From assembly GCA_025201705.1 (NCBI GenBank), contig MU616673.1:1-59169 (forward strand): a stretch of DNA of 59,169 nt. The letters are read 5' to 3'. Positions 11,545 to 21,655 of this stretch are shown here, in pieces; within the stretch, counting starts at the first letter, position 1; each line of letters begins with the position of its first letter. Under the pieces are notes generated by a model. The model was not told the DNA's origin and did no database searches. It saw only the letters and a list, made by a program, of their open reading frames with translations. Origin of the DNA: Dissophora ornata (taxonomy: Eukaryota; Mortierellomycota; Mortierellomycetes; Mortierellales; Mortierellaceae). Made by a program: the position numbers and the translations under genes.

Positions 11545-12432
11545 GGGAATAGATGAAGGATGAGAAGTAATGGAGTTGTGGGGAAGTGATGTCGGGCGAG
11601 AAGAAGGTCGGAGAAGTGTAACAGGAGCTGAGCAAGGAAGAAGTAAAGCGTGGAGGGTTTGGGTCCGACTTTTATAGTATCTAAGCGTCCAAAAACGAGA
11701 TTATCAAGCTGTGTACTGGACGAGCGAGCAGATGGAGATAAGCTCAACGCAACGAGTTCCACGCACTCACAACGCATACGCACAAACAAACAAACAAACA
11801 AAAAGTTTACCTGCGTGCCCCTCGTAGCTGAGCGATATTATTGCACTCACCAGAGGTTCTTGGGATTTGAGGCATTTTGGCGCGCTCCACCTCCTGACTG
11901 CATTCACAAAATTCGACCGTGTTGCGCCTTTTTCAGAGAACGATTTTCGCGCATTTTAGCGTTGTGTCAAGCAGCATTGAGTGATTTCTTTTTTGCGTAT
12001 CAGTGCTTCAAGGAAAAGCGAGAAGGGGACGTGCATAAAGTAATGTAGCACATCTAAGGGGGAAGAAACGAGCGTGAGTCAAGATAAAATGGCCATTTAT
12101 TTTCTGAACCCGTTCTACGGGACTTCCGCTTCAGGCACACCAAAAAAGTGGAGTCCGATTGTGGCCAGAACAGGTGTCATTGCGTGCTCGCTGACTCTTG
12201 ACTAAATTATTACTGCATCAGTTGTACGGGTGATATGCTCGTGTTGACTTCAACCGCGTCAATGACACAGTCGACATGTTCCACACTTTTCAACAGCTTG
12301 AGATTACGATGCTTTATTTTATATGAAATGATGATGATGCTAGATTGACGAGTAAAAAAAGAAAAGAATGCAAAGAATATCGGGGGACAGAATAATGGAA
12401 CTCCTGTAAGAGACTTCTCTCTGTCTCCTCCT
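11545..12432. other. 888-bp spacer with (CAAA)n microsatellite
   Basis: No gene was seen. It should hold the promoter of the F-box gene at 9481-11544 and the 3' untranslated region of NOG1. A (CAAA)5 microsatellite lies at about 11782-11801. Short frames here lack coding character. Confidence 0.5.
11782..11801. repeat. (CAAA)5 microsatellite
   Basis: Five uninterrupted CAAA units upstream of the second F-box gene. A simple tetranucleotide repeat with no visible function. Confidence 0.85.
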
Positions 12433-14609
12433 TTACCTCCAGTCGGTCTTGCCATTGCCACGCTTGTTCGAGAACAAGTGCTTGGGCATCTTTGTTTGTA
12501 CAGCTCTGTCGGACTCTCCTCTCTTTGCAAATAAGTTGGGCGTGCGCTGGGCCAATTTGCGAACCTTCTCCGACTCCAGCTTCTGTTTGACGTTGCGGAC
12601 TCCCGACATGGTCCTGTCCCGCACAACACTTGTCTCAGGTCTGGCCATCGATGCCGAACGAGCGATGCTCTCACCTCGGCTCGAGGAGCGGGCACGCTTG
12701 ATGCCACGGCTGCGGGCACGTGCTTCAGTCGAATCCAGACCCAGGTTCTCCAGATGATCCGACATGTCCGAGACCGTACGCTTAATAGCCGTCTTGGGCA
12801 GGGTAGGTCTGTTCTTAGTCGTCTTCAGGCGGGCTTGGATGCGGGTCAGGCGGTTGTGTTCCGTAATTGCGTTGGCAGTCGCCTCCAGAGCCTCATCCTC
12901 AGAATCCATCTCCTCTGACTCCGACTTGTAGAATCCCTCAGCCTCAAGTCTCTCTTCTTCGCGCTCGAGCTCGTCCAGCTGCTCTTGAATGTCAGCGTCA
13001 ATGAAATCTGCCACGTTCTTACCCTGCCAGATCTCTGGAATGACATCATACTTCCATTCAGGATTCTCGAGCAGATACTTCTTCTTGAGGTCCACATTGA
13101 ATACACCGGCACCTCCATTCTCAGCTTCGAGATCGCGCTCCAACTGGATACGGTTGGGGTCATTGGTGTCGTACTTGGGCTTGTTCTCAGCTGCAGCGGG
13201 TATGTGAGGAAGTCGGGGGTTGTCGTCACGGGCGACAGGCTTTGTGAGATGAATCTTGTTGAGGATATCGTTGATCTTGTGGCCTTTCATCTTGGAGTCG
13301 ACGCGAGCTTGCAAGAGGCGGTCGCATGCAGTTTGCTTGACGTTCATGACACCTTCCTCTGTATAACAGGACATGCCTAACATCTCAACCTTATCATTGT
13401 CGACAATCAGGTCAAGGAGGGCGCGATCCTCTGTGCTGATATCTTCAATCTTCATGGCGTCAATCTTGTTGATGACCAACATCACAGGCTTGTTGGCAAA
13501 CAGAGGCTTAATGCTGTGGAAGAGCGAGACCTATGGATACGAGTTCTGGGTTAATTTACGTTCCACTTGCTTCTAGCTGACCGATAATCAACTGCGCCGC
13601 ATTTACCTGCTCTTTAATACTGTAGCCGCAGCGCTCTGATAGATCGATGAAGTAAAGGACAGCGCAGCGCAAATGAGCCAGTGCGGTGATGGACTGCATT
13701 TCAATGGTGTTGCGGTTCTCAAGAGGGTGGTCCAAGATACCGGGGGTATCAATGACTTGCCAGCGCAAGTACTTGTAATCCATGTGACCGACAAAGAGCG
13801 ACTTCGTTGTGAAGGCATAGGGCTGAACATCTACATCCGCACGGGTGATCTTGTTCATGAAGGATGACTTTCCGACGTTGGGGTAACCGCAGACGAGCAA
13901 TGTGCGAGTGTTGGGGTCAATCGAAGGGAGACGCGCCAAATGCTGACGGACTTGCTCCAAGTATGCGAGCGAATCCTTCTGACGGCGCATGATAGTTGCC
14001 ATTCTTCCCATGGCGGCTTTCTTGAGCTGCTTACAGCGGTAGAGCGAATCACCAAACTTCAAGAGACGGACGTAATCCTTTCCGACCTGGTCGATCAAAT
14101 GGCGAGCTGTGTTCATCTGTCCCAATGCCAGCTTGTAATGGTCCTTGTCATAAAGGACGTTCATCAAATCGGCGTAAAAGGGGTGGATGTCCTAATTAAA
14201 AAGCGTTCGTAACGAAGGTTAGCTCACCGGTTGAGCGCCGCTATGAGACGTAGACAGGAATCATCTCTGAGCATCAACGGATACTTACATCGAGCTTGGG
14301 AAATTCATCCAGAATGCCCTTCAAACGCTCATCAAAGTTCTCCTGTGTGAACTTGACCTTACGCATATAAAAGTTGCGGATACGGCTGATGGCAAAGTTG
14401 GCATGAATGACCTATTGGTACAAAGGGACGCAGGGGATTATGAGTATCTGAGCCGACACGAGGGCTTTTTTGTTAGGCAATAGATATGAAAAGTCAAGAT
14501 CATATCTTACGGTGGGGGTCTTGCGCTGGGTCTTTGAGAGGACGATGTCCAAAAAGTCAGAGCCAGTGGGTACTGGGGTGATCTTTTTGAAGTTGTAAAT
14601 GGAGGTCAT
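12433..14609 (-). CDS. NOG1: nucleolar GTP-binding protein 1 (60S ribosome biogenesis)
   Basis: Four exons (14511-14609, 14289-14411, 13607-14191, 12433-13530) give 634 residues; all introns are GT-AG in phase 0, and the length is close to yeast Nog1 (about 650). The N-terminal helical NOG1 region precedes the GTPase domain: G1 GYPNVGKSS at about 176-184, G3 DTPGILD, and G4 NKID near 292. The C-terminal half is charged, with a conserved [14 protein letters not shown] segment ([14 protein letters not shown]) and a basic tail. Nog1 binds pre-60S particles in the nucleolus, inserts its C-terminal tail into the exit tunnel, and is released by Drg1 before late cytoplasmic maturation. It is transcribed divergently from SSZ1, so the two may share promoter elements. 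The identification is secure. Confidence 0.97.
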
Positions 14610-15012
14610 GACTGCAGCGCGTTAGGTCGATGCTGGGAGAGGAATGAATGCGGCCCTGGTGAGTTTCGTATATTTCACCGAAGACAGGGGTATCAAGGAA
14701 TGAGGGTTGGCGTAAGATGGCGTTGACAGAAAAAGAAAGATTGGTCCAAAAGTGGTCGAAGAAAAAAAAAAAAAAAAAAAAAAAAAGCAAGACTGCTTGA
14801 TTGTTTACTTTGCCTCGGTTTGTCGCACAGACAATCCTGTGCAAGACTTACGATGGCTAGCCCATTCGGTGAACTAAAATAATCACGTGCTCAAACGATC
14901 ACTTCTATTTTTTTTATTTTCTATTTTCTATTTTTTTTTTGGCTACATGTGGCAACGATGAGGTCGATTTGCACATTCAACCCTTCCTCGTCTTTGTATC
15001 ATATTCACCACA
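14610..15012. promoter_or_regulatory. divergent NOG1 / SSZ1 promoter with poly(dA:dT) tracts
   Basis: This 403-bp spacer separates two genes transcribed away from each other. It contains a run of about 25 A (about 14762-14786) and T-rich blocks at about 14908-14940. Long poly(dA:dT) tracts exclude nucleosomes and are common in promoters of fungal ribosome-related genes, which fits the products on both sides. No specific factor site was assigned. Confidence 0.6.
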
Positions 15013-16915
15013 ATGGAGTCTGTACGTCACATGCTGTCTGCCACTCCGTCGTTGTCGTGTTGTCAATGTTCCCTCGTTTCTCTTGCTTCTACTCGCTTGC
15101 TGTCTAGGCATGATCTGACTGCTCACATTCAAATTGTCTTTGCTCTCGAATACAATCACAATGGTTGTAGGTCGTTATTGGAATCAACTTTGGAAGCACC
15201 AACAGCTCCATCGCCGTCTTGGCGCCCAATGGACACTTCAACGTCATTGCTAACGCCGATGGTGAGCGTATGGTCCCCTCTGTCGTCGGTTTTTCGGGCG
15301 ACGAGGAGTTCTCTGGAACCCAGGCTCTCCAGCAGGCCGTCAGGAACCCAAAGAACACCCTCGAGGGCTTCCGCAAGCTGATCGGCAAGAAGTACGTGTT
15401 TTCATCTAATCTTCAGTTTACTATGCATTGCATTCATCAGGGTATATATATACCTCGGCAGCTCTGAATGTTTAAGCCGATATTGACAATTTCTTTCAAC
15501 AATAATATAGGTTTGAGGAGATCAAGGTTCCCTCGGATGTCACTCATCCCGATATGGTTTCGAAGGATGGCACCCCTGCTTACAAGGTCACCTTCAAGGA
15601 TCAGGAGCACATCTTTACAGTCCCTGAGGTTGTCACCAAGCAATTGAAGCATATTCTCGAGGAGGCTGAGGCTTACCTTGGAACCAAGGTCACTGGTGCT
15701 GTTCTTGCTGTCCCCACTTACTTCTCTGAGCACCAGCGCGAGGTTCTCGCCAAGTCTGCTGCCGATGCTGGAATCAATGTCTTGCAGATCATTCAGGAGC
15801 CCGTCGCCGCTGCCCTCGCCTACAATTTTGGACAGAATCCCGCCAAGGGCGATGCTCAGGATAAGACGGCCTTGGTTCTCGACATGGGGGCCTCTTCGTT
15901 TGATATCACTGTCCTTTCGGTCCGTAGCGGCATCTACACTATCTTGGAGACTGCTCATGATGAGGCTCTGGGAGGCGAGGCCTTCACTGAGGAGTTGGTT
16001 CAATTGGTCGCGCAGGAATTCAAGAAGAAGACCAAGGTCGATGTCACTGGCAACAAGAAGGCTCTGCTCAAGATCAGGACCGCTGCCGAGATCACCAAGA
16101 AGCAATTGTCGCGCTCTGCCTCTGCTCCTTGCTCGGTCGAGTCTGTTGCTGAGGGTCTGGATTACCACGGCTCTGTCAACCGTCTCCGTTTCGAGTTGGC
16201 CAGCACCAAGCTGTTCGCCAAGTGCAATCAGCTCATCGAGCACATCTTGGAGAAGGCCCAGTTGACTGCTGGTGCCATTGATGAGATTCTCTTGGTTGGT
16301 GGTGCCACCCGCATGCCAAAGTTCCAGTCCAAGCTTCGTGACATCTTCCCCGAGACAACCATGCGCCTGGAACAAGAGTCTGACGAGGCAATCACTGTTG
16401 GTTGCGCTGCCCAGGCTTCGCTGATTGCTGGATTTGAGAAGGAGGACATTGCTGCTTCCACCAAGGAAAACATCACCGTCACGCCCCACACTGTCAAGCC
16501 TATTGGTGTTGTCGGCGCCAACGACGAGTTCTTCACCGTCATCCCCAACCATACTCCTCTTCCCGCCAAGCGCGTTTTTGAGTTTGGACAGGCTGCCGAT
16601 GGCCAACAAGAGGTTTACTTTGCCCTGTACGAGGGTGAGCAGGACCCTCTCCCCCCTAAGAAGGAGAAGGTCGAGAAGGTTGATATCGGATCGGACGATG
16701 AGGACGAGGAAGAGGAGGAGGAGGAGCTTCCCGCCAAACCCACATATCACAAGACCACACTCTTGGCTGAGGTTGTTCTCAAGGACCTCCCTGCTGGCAC
16801 CAAGGCCGGCTCGCTCAAGATTGAGGCCACTGTCCAGGTCGATGTTTCGGGCAAGACCATCATCACCCTTCGTGAGAAGAAGAGCGGAAAGCAGGTTCGC
16901 GCCGAGAGTGCCTAA
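15013..16915 (+). CDS. SSZ1: Hsp70-like ribosome-associated chaperone Ssz1
   Basis: Three exons (15013-15021, 15171-15391, 15511-16915) give 544 residues; yeast Ssz1 has 538. Exon 1 is only nine bases (Met-Glu-Ser) followed by GTACGT. The ATPase motif GINFGSTNSSIAVL follows, then IANADGERMVPSVVGF and the QALQQ/RNPKNT stretch typical of Ssz1 rather than canonical Hsp70. The substrate-binding region is shortened, and an acidic loop (about DDEDEEEEEEE) lies near residue 470. Ssz1 pairs with the J-protein zuotin to form the ribosome-associated complex that stimulates Ssb on nascent chains at the tunnel exit. Neighbours NOG1 (divergent) and a HYPK-like gene (same strand, 135 bp downstream) also act on ribosomes or nascent chains. 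Confidence 0.95.
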
Positions 16916-17050
16916 AATCGTACAGTCTCGAAGTCATAGAATAAAACTTTAGTTCAAAGCCACTAGATCTGAAAAACACCTGCAACAAGTATTAAAACAT
17001 TCAACATTCAAACATTCTCGCGTCTCTCATCACATACACATTAGTCCGCC

Positions 17051-17811
17051 ATGTTGAACTCTCTCAAGAAACCGGCAGCCGGCAGCAGCGCCACTGCAAC
17101 CAAGAAAACGCTCACGCCCGTAGAGCGAGCCGAGGCCGTCGCCGCTGCACAAGCCGCTGCACAAGCCGCTGCACAAGCCGCTGCACAAGCCGCGCAGGCT
17201 GCCAAGAAAGCCGCCGCCGTCAAAGCCTCAGGAGCAGGAGCAAAGACGGCAGCATCGACATCATCAACATCACCAGCAGCCTCTAAAACAAACGGAAAAG
17301 AGAGCAAAGATAGCAAGGACAACAAGGAGAATAAGGACAACAAGGAGAATGGTGACGAGGGCGAGAACGGAGGGGCCGATGATAAGGATGACGAAGAAGA
17401 GGAGAAGGAAACGGAAAAGGGGCAGAGCGCGGAAGCCAAGGCTGCAATGAAGAACATGACAGGGTACCAGCAAGATGTTGAAAAGGAGGGTGTAGATACT
17501 GACAAACTTGAGAAGGTAGGCGGCTGCACAATACCAACATGCTTTGTGGATAAACATGTGGCCGGCTTCTAAACTACGGATTCTTAATTCCTTAACTACC
17601 CTAGGCAATGACTCTGATCACGGACGTTGTCAAGAAGCAAAAGGCAGACAAAGCAGCAGCCCAAAAGGAGGTTGAGAAGTTGGCTCTGTCCAAGGAGGAT
17701 GTTGAGTTGGTGATGACAGAATTTGATCTCCCCAAGGCCCTTGCAGAAAAGCATCTGAAGGAACATGGTGGCGACGTGGCAAGGACATTAGATGCCCTTG
17801 TGTCTGCTTAA
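17051..17811 (+). CDS. HYPK-like protein (NatA-associated, UBA/NAC-alpha-like C-terminus)
   Basis: Two exons (17051-17515, 17605-17811) give 223 residues. The C-terminal 68 residues match the HYPK pattern: a helical stretch AMTLITDVVKKQKADKAA, then KEDVELVMTEFDLPKALAEK and LKEHGGDVARTLDAL, a UBA-type fold also found at the C-terminus of NAC-alpha. In other eukaryotes HYPK binds the Naa10/Naa15 N-terminal acetyltransferase and regulates it at the ribosome. The N-terminal 155 residues are Ala-, Lys- and Glu-rich and much longer than in animal HYPK (about 129 residues in total), and include a perfect 12-bp repeat. NAC-alpha itself is less likely because no NAC domain is present. Confidence 0.8.
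17141..17188 (+). repeat. four perfect copies of a 12-bp coding repeat
   Basis: The unit GCCGCTGCACAA, encoding Ala-Ala-Ala-Gln, occurs four times without a mismatch inside the HYPK-like gene, and a partial fifth unit follows. Perfect identity at the DNA level suggests recent slippage and likely length variation between strains. Confidence 0.9.
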
Positions 17812-17979
17812 AGGTCTGCCTACACTGTTATTTTCTCTGATTCTTGAAAAGCTGCTTGACTAAAATCAAACGCACATCCAACGTGTTTGTGAGAAGATTA
17901 TTATGGCAATTTATTGCGTCTGCTACAAGAATGTGTAATATGTACAGCTCGGCATTCATTTGTATTGTGCACTCTTGTT

Positions 17980-18345
17980 CTACAATCCACTGTCCGAGGA
18001 CTTGGGATTTGGATTGCTGGATGGAAAGCTGGCAACGTTGGCGGCCTGAGTGGAGCTGTCAGCGTTGAACTGGTTCACGTCTGCAAATGCATCGTTGCTG
18101 GTCTGCGAAGCAGGGTGGGTGCTAGTCGTCGAAGACTGCTGCTGATGCTCCTTTGGCTCATGGGACGTAGCACTGGAGGTCATGTGAGCAGCAGCCTGGT
18201 TCAACTTTTCGTGAGCCTGGTGAAGAGCCTCATGACCCTTGGTCATGGCCACATGGACGTAGCCCTTGATGGTATCGGTCACGGAGCCAGAGTCACCAGC
18301 AGCCTCGCTTGGGTTGACAGGGTTGTTGTTGTCTTTATTGCTCAT
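17980..18345 (-). CDS. small hydrophilic protein, 121 aa, unknown
   Basis: A single-exon frame with consistent C-ending codons and a pyrimidine-rich leader ending in AACATG. Residues 18-58 form a likely amphipathic helix (TIKGYVHVAMTKGHEALHQA, then HEKLNQAAAHM); the rest is Ser/Asn/Gln/Thr-rich and disordered. Hydrophilicity plus a helix of this kind resembles small stress-related LEA or hydrophilin proteins, but no family was recognised, so no function is given. It is convergent with the HYPK-like gene (168 bp between stops) and divergent from NF-YA. Confidence 0.6.
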   Translation of the reverse strand: MSNKDNNNPVNPSEAAGDSGSVTDTIKGYVHVAMTKGHEALHQAHEKLNQAAAHMTSSATSHEPKEHQQQSSTTSTHPASQTSNDAFADVNQFNADSSTQAANVASFPSSNPNPKSSDSGL

Positions 18346-19595
18346 GTTGAAAGGCGGGGGAAGCTTGAGAGTATCGCTGGTGCTTTTGAGGAAAAAGACG
18401 AGAGTTGAGTTTTTTCATTTTTCCAAGCGAGGCAGGAGAGATTTTTATAGTAGCGTGTGGGAGCAGTGATGCTCCCCCAAACGCTGCAGAGAGCCTACAA
18501 GCGCCGGGATCATGCGCCGCGTTTGTACCGCAGGCGACTCAAAGGCTAGTTCTCGATAAAGCACCGACCATGCTAATCGACACGCCCTTCAGTGTCATTC
18601 AAACACGAGTGGTCGTGTGGCCGACCGCGAAGGGGTTCAGTTTGGTGGCGCTCTGGCTTCTGTGAACGTCTTTGATAGGGTCTAGGACTGACTTTGACGA
18701 CCACTCGACAAGTGTTACAACCAGCAGCAACAGATATGTTTCGGCGTCTGGGTCTAGGCCAATGGTAGCGTTGAACCCTGCACGTCGAGGTCTCTCTTCT
18801 TGCATAGGCCGCGTGCGGCGTGTTCAGTGGAAGACAGGGGCGGGGACTTCCTTGCGGGGATCTTGAGGGAAAGAGTTGATGTGATGATCGAAGAGAATGA
18901 GCCAGAACATTGCAAGTTGTGCATGCATCAAATCAATGACGGGGACTTGCACAGCGTACAACGTCTATTCTTGTAAACACACCCGCAAAAAAAAAATCTT
19001 CTCGGCGGATTTCATTTTACGAGCGAGTGCAGCACTCACAGGAAAACCGACTACGGACTGAGTGTGGGAATTCAACTGATGAGGAAGATAACCTCCGCCC
19101 CTTCATGGGTTGAGCCGAGTCCATCTTCTCTCCTGCCACATCCCTCAACTCCACTTTCGATCAATCTGTCATCATTCCATCATCGCCCCCTCGATCTCCC
19201 TGCATCCAATTGAATTTGCAGAGGATTAAGAATCGCTGACTATTTTTGTTTTTACGAAGAGACGCTCACTCCACCTGCCCGTATCGCTTGCGTCGCTTTT
19301 GTTTGGCTGCATCCTCTCCACCAACCACAGGGCTTCGATCCATCCGCACACCCCTTTTGTCCCGTCCATCCATACTCTGGCCGTCGTTGGTTCTTTGATC
19401 TTGTCGCACAAGCACAGCTCACCCCACACCACCGTCCCTTTTTTGTGTCTTCTCTTTTCCACGCCCTCATCGCATCCTCTCTTGGAGGAGCCAGTGGACA
19501 TCGATCCTCGAGAGTAGAAAATCACTCCTCGCCTGCCATCTGACCATCACCCCGTCATACGCACGCCCGTTTGAGCGCACACGACAATAGCAGCC
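18346..19595. promoter_or_regulatory. 1.25 kb divergent spacer upstream of NF-YA
   Basis: No coding exon was supported. The part nearest NF-YA (about 19130-19590) is C/T-rich on the plus strand, as in long fungal 5' untranslated leaders, so the NF-YA transcript probably starts well upstream of its ATG. An unassigned imperfect inverted repeat (GAGTG-CAG-CACTC) lies near 19024-19036. Confidence 0.5.
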
Positions 19596-21209
19596 ATGGA
19601 GGACCATCATCAGCAGCAACAGCACCCATACCAATCTGGCCTCGTCTACGGGCACCCACAAGGTGTAAGTAGGAGATCCTTGGCAGCACGTCCCACACGC
19701 CTATTCCGTCGGCAAGGTTTACTAATCCAAGACTACATTTGGTTTTATTTGGTTTATTTGACATTGAAAAGCATGATGACCATACAAGATATCAAGGGTA
19801 CCAGCAATCTTTTCAATCATTGGTAAACAACCATCTCAAAAATTATGTGCAAACACTGCATCTGCTTTGATCTTTCGATCGGGAACATGTGTTGTTGGCA
19901 TTCTTGATAGAATCTCCGAGACTCACACGCTTCTGCCGTTTTGTTAGCCTGGAATGATGCCTCCTCAAAGCCCAACGGGATCTTCGCCAATGTCTTCGCA
20001 TTCTCGATTGGCCAATGATCAGGATGTGCAGCAGCATCAAGCAGGATCATTTCAACCCGATATTGGACAAGTACCGCAGATTGTTGGTGCCGACGGGTCT
20101 ATGGGACAGGCCGCCCAAGTGGATGAGGAGCCGCTCTACGTCAATGCCAAGCAGGTATGAAAAGCAACTCGTGGAAGAGTCGATCAATATCAAGGACATA
20201 GAACTCAAGATGGGTCATGCGATATCCTTTTGTCTCCTGTTAGTACCACCGGATTCTTAAGAGACGCGCTGCAAGGGCCAAGTTGGAAGAACTGAACAGG
20301 ATGGCCAAAATCCGCAAAGTACGCCGTACACTACCTTTGCGTGGTAGATTCGATTCATGCCAAAATGACTCAGCGACACCCCACCCCCTAACTCAATTCA
20401 TTTGTTCTCTCTCTCTCCCCCCTATGTTTCATGCTTGGCTCATTTGACTGCAGCCATATTTGCACGAGTCTAGACATAAGCACGCTATGCGTAGACCCCG
20501 TGGACCAGGAGGCCGCTTTTTGACCTCGCAGGAAATCGCCGAGATGGACCGCCTCCAAGCCTCATTCGAGGCTCAGGGTGGTGTGGGCCCCTTGGGCGGA
20601 GACATGCATCTGGCTCATCATCAGCATACACCGGAGCAACAGCAAGCGTTTATTCAACAACAAATTCAACTTCAACGCCAGCAGCAGCAATCTCAACCTC
20701 CCCAACAGCAATCTCAACCGGCCCAGCAGCAACAGCAACAACCACAGCAGAATCAGCTGCAGGGTCAGGGTCAAAGTCAGGGCCAGTACCAGCAAGATGC
20801 GCAGATTGCAATGCCGCTACAACACTCGCTGCCTCCGCAGCAGCAACATGCCTCTTTCCAGATGCATCCCGCTTCAGTAATGCAGCAGCAGCAGCCGTTC
20901 CAGCAGGACCATCAGCGGTATCATCCTGATCAGTACGCATCGAACCCTCAAGAGCACCACTCGTATGTGACGAACAATCAAGCTTTATACGATCCTTCGA
21001 ATGCAGTCAAGACCGAGCCCCATGAGAACCATCATATCCACCAACAGCAGCAACAACTGAACCCTGGCTCTGAGTATCAACATTACCAACAGCATCAACA
21101 GCAACACCACACGCCTGGGTCAAGTACGAATGATCCCGTAGGAGACGAAGGTGGCAAGAATGGTCAGAGCACGTCTCCAGGAAATGGCCATGACCAGACT
21201 GGCGTATAG
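19596..21209 (+). CDS. HAP2: NF-YA / HAP2 subunit of the CCAAT-binding factor
   Basis: Four exons (19596-19664, 19948-20154, 20244-20318, 20454-21209) give 368 residues, with all introns in phase 0. The conserved core is unmistakable: EEPLYVNAKQ then YHRILKRRAARAKLEE (A1 helix, binds NF-YB/NF-YC), and KPYLHESRHKHAMRRPRG then GRFL (A2 helix, contacts CCAAT DNA). The core is split over exons 2, 3 and 4. The C-terminal 220 residues are very Gln- and His-rich, a likely activation region. The protein acts in the nucleus as the sequence-specific subunit of the heterotrimeric CCAAT factor, which in fungi controls respiration, iron and nitrogen genes. No separate HAP4-type partner was seen in the window. 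Confidence 0.97.
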
Positions 21210-21655
21210 TTTCATGGTGGGATGGCGATCTAAGTTAGGATGGGACATCTGAGGAAATGGGGATAACAGAGTCGATACTGGGAGGAGAAGCAGTATGCTA
21301 TTTTTCTTCAGCGACTTGTACATTTTATTGATTTCTTTTATTTTACAGCGATCGTCGACAGTTTGTTCAGCTCTTGTAATTGCATCCTCCTTCTCGATCT
21401 TTTTTCTTGGGAACTGGAGACTTTTAGAAAAATAAAAGGAAGAAAATCCAATGCATCCCCTTGCGTTACCAGTGTTCGCGAATCTAGTTGTATTGAACTC
21501 ATTCAATACTTTTCCACGCCTTCCTCGCCTTTCGAATAGCCAGAACCCTAAGTGAAGTCCTGATCAATACCTTCGCCGCCACAACTCACAAGACAGCGAT
21601 GGTAGTCTGCTCTTTGGAGCACTTGCGTCGTCTCTTGGATCGGGCGCTGGATACC
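21210..21655. terminator. convergent 3' ends of NF-YA and HOP1
   Basis: A 446-bp spacer between two genes that end towards each other. It is AT-rich in the middle (about 21300-21440, including AATAAAAGG near 21432), as expected for a 3' untranslated and polyadenylation region. No gene was seen. Confidence 0.45.

Noticed and set aside
15437..16750. 437-codon open frame on the minus strand
   Set aside because: It lies wholly opposite SSZ1, whose family and splice structure are secure. Its Leu/Gly-rich translation is the usual antisense shadow of a codon-biased gene.
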